Assembly (NCBI RefSeq): GCF_023284045.1 | Contig: NZ_JAKIKQ010000004.1 | Span: forward strand, 1 to 64,000 | From: Shewanella kaireitica | GTDB taxonomy: Bacteria > Pseudomonadota > Gammaproteobacteria > Enterobacterales > Shewanellaceae | Reading direction: 5' to 3' | DNA length: 64,000 bases | Notes under the pieces: generated by a model | What the model was told of the DNA's origin: nothing | What the model saw: only the letters and a program-made list of their open reading frames with translations | Database searches by the model: none | Part shown: piece by piece, positions 62,972-64,000 of the stretch | Layout: each line of letters opens with the position of its first letter | How positions within the stretch are numbered: the first letter of the stretch is position 1 | Made by a program: the position numbers and the translations under genes

Positions 62972-63293
62972 TATCCCCACGGACATAGAGATTAACGGGT
63001 GAGCAGCCGATTCTTTGTAGGTTGGCTAAAATGAGTGAACAAGTTGGTAGCCGGCTAATTTTTAGAACAGAGTTTTCTGTGATTACACCGCAAGGTAATG
63101 AATCGATAGGGTAAAGGTATTTTTGCTATGTAATACAATTGCTGACGCTGTTCATGTTTACTATTTTAGCTCCCTTAAACGCCTCTCACCTTTAAATGCA
63201 AGTAATTTCATGTTTCTAATACTGGGATTGTGATCAATTGCGCTGTATCATACCGCGCAACCCTACTATAAGAATTTACAGCTGGAGTGAATA
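62972..63293 (+). other. Intergenic region upstream of glyA, 322 bp
   Basis: It carries the glyA leader. Near its right end are an inverted repeat TTGCGC / GCGCAA (63239-63261, 11-nt spacer) and a TATAAG box (63268-63273) 20 bases before the start codon. The rest is unremarkable AT-rich DNA. Confidence 0.55.
63239..63261 (+). promoter_or_regulatory. Inverted repeat in the glyA promoter region
   Basis: TTGCGC followed after 11 bases by GCGCAA, immediately upstream of the likely -10 box. A dimeric regulator such as PurR, MetR or GcvA commonly acts on glyA, but this does not match their consensus well. Confidence 0.3.
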
Positions 63294-64000
63294 ATGCTGA
63301 AAAAAGACATGAATATCGCGGATTACGATCCACAACTGTTTGCAGCGATTGAAGATGAAACTCGTCGTCAAGAAGAGCACATCGAACTCATTGCTTCAGA
63401 AAACTATACCAGCCCTCGCGTTATTGAAGCACAAGGTACTCAGCTTACTAACAAATATGCCGAAGGTTACCCTGGTAAGCGTTATTATGGCGGCTGTGAG
63501 CATGTTGATATTGTTGAAGAATTAGCGATTTCACGCGCAAAAGAGTTGTTTGGCGCAACGTACGCTAACGTACAGCCACATTCTGGTTCACAGGCTAACG
63601 CGGCAGTATTCATGGCACTTCTAGAGGGTGGCGATACCGTACTAGGTATGAGCCTTGCTCATGGTGGTCATTTAACTCACGGGTCACACGTTAGTTTCTC
63701 TGGCAAGTTATACAATGCTGTTCAGTACGGTATTGACGAATCAACAGGCAAAATTGATTACGCTGAAGTTGAGCGTTTAGCTGTTGAACATAAGCCTAAA
63801 ATGATTATTGCAGGTTTCAGTGCATATTCAGGTATCGTCGATTGGGGCAAGTTCCGTGAAATCGCAGATAAAGTAGGTGCTTACTTATTTGTCGATATGG
63901 CTCACGTTGCAGGTCTTGTCGCTGCTGGTATCTATCCTAACCCATTGCCTCATGCGCATGTAGTGACAACTACAACCCATAAGACATTAGCTGGCCCACG
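63294..64000 (+). CDS. glyA: Serine hydroxymethyltransferase (partial, cut by window end)
   Basis: The first 235 codons of a PLP enzyme that converts serine and tetrahydrofolate to glycine and 5,10-methylene-THF. The start is the ATG about 5 bases after GGAG. The family N-terminus ([20 protein letters not shown]), the [15 protein letters not shown] block (about 54-68), the [12 protein letters not shown] block and [15 protein letters not shown] are visible. The PLP lysine is Lys230 in [11 protein letters not shown], within one residue of E. coli GlyA. The frame is open to the last base; about 180 residues remain outside the window. The main source of one-carbon units. Confidence 0.97.
   Translation, partial: MLKKDMNIADYDPQLFAAIEDETRRQEEHIELIASENYTSPRVIEAQGTQLTNKYAEGYPGKRYYGGCEHVDIVEELAISRAKELFGATYANVQPHSGSQANAAVFMALLEGGDTVLGMSLAHGGHLTHGSHVSFSGKLYNAVQYGIDESTGKIDYAEVERLAVEHKPKMIIAGFSAYSGIVDWGKFREIADKVGAYLFVDMAHVAGLVAAGIYPNPLPHAHVVTTTTHKTLAGP

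Noticed and set aside
1-64000. tRNA or rRNA genes
   Set aside because: No cloverleaf with a T-loop GTTCGA context or rRNA sequence was found by eye; a tRNAscan run would settle it.

Overview
The window looks like chromosomal DNA of a marine gammaproteobacterium, most likely a Shewanella. This is inferred from the glycogen operon order malQ-glgB-glgX-glgP-glgC-glgA, the GC content in the low forties, and the mix of YfaZ, DUF3943, DUF4382, MAPEG and Shewanella-like phosphatase families. No rRNA, tRNA, CRISPR array, prophage or transposase gene was seen. Layout: 1-1.3 kb is a tandem array of three near-identical 388-389 bp units plus a diverged fourth. Each carries an oriented minus-strand terminator and looks like a small-RNA gene. 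1.4-6.3 kb holds a glutathione peroxidase, a DUF4382 lipoprotein, a YfaZ porin-like protein and a 7TMR-DISM sensor with a degenerate GGDEF domain. 6.1-13.2 kb is housekeeping: an RsmB-family rRNA methyltransferase, DUF2461, YaiI, an OmpA-like protein, an MscS channel, a TRIC-type channel and threonine aldolase. 13.3-17.5 kb has an exported unknown protein and two tandem alkaline phosphatases, one lipoprotein and one soluble. 17.8-21 kb has a hotdog thioesterase, a small lipoprotein, a nested pair of palindromic mobile elements, NADH dehydrogenase II and an unknown protein. 21.6-28 kb has an RND efflux pair, a second copy of the palindromic element, and an exonuclease/phosphatase-fold lipoprotein with an EF-hand. 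28.1-31.8 kb is an accessory island: two AT-rich plus-strand genes of unknown function (one with an R-X4-H motif like HEPN ribonucleases) between folded non-coding repeats, with related inverted sequences on either side. A possible short RNA lies just beyond it. 31.8-45.8 kb holds an iron alcohol dehydrogenase divergent from the six-gene glycogen operon. Here MalQ and GlgX process maltodextrin and debranched glycogen, GlgC and GlgA build the chain, GlgB branches it and GlgP releases glucose-1-phosphate. 45.9-50.8 kb has NYN, MAPEG and VOC proteins plus small exported or membrane proteins. 51-55.2 kb is a second RND pair on the minus strand. 55.5-61 kb has an exported PPP-type phosphatase, a membrane acyltransferase, a periplasmic coiled-coil/PEGA-like protein and the translation factor EttA. 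61.3-64 kb has a DUF3943 outer-membrane protein and the start of glyA, cut by the window end. The most unusual features are the small-RNA array, the palindromic element family with 3-bp target duplications (one copy inserted inside another), and the AT-rich island. Start codons were moved from the longest reading frame wherever a ribosome binding site or signal peptide argued for it; each case is noted.
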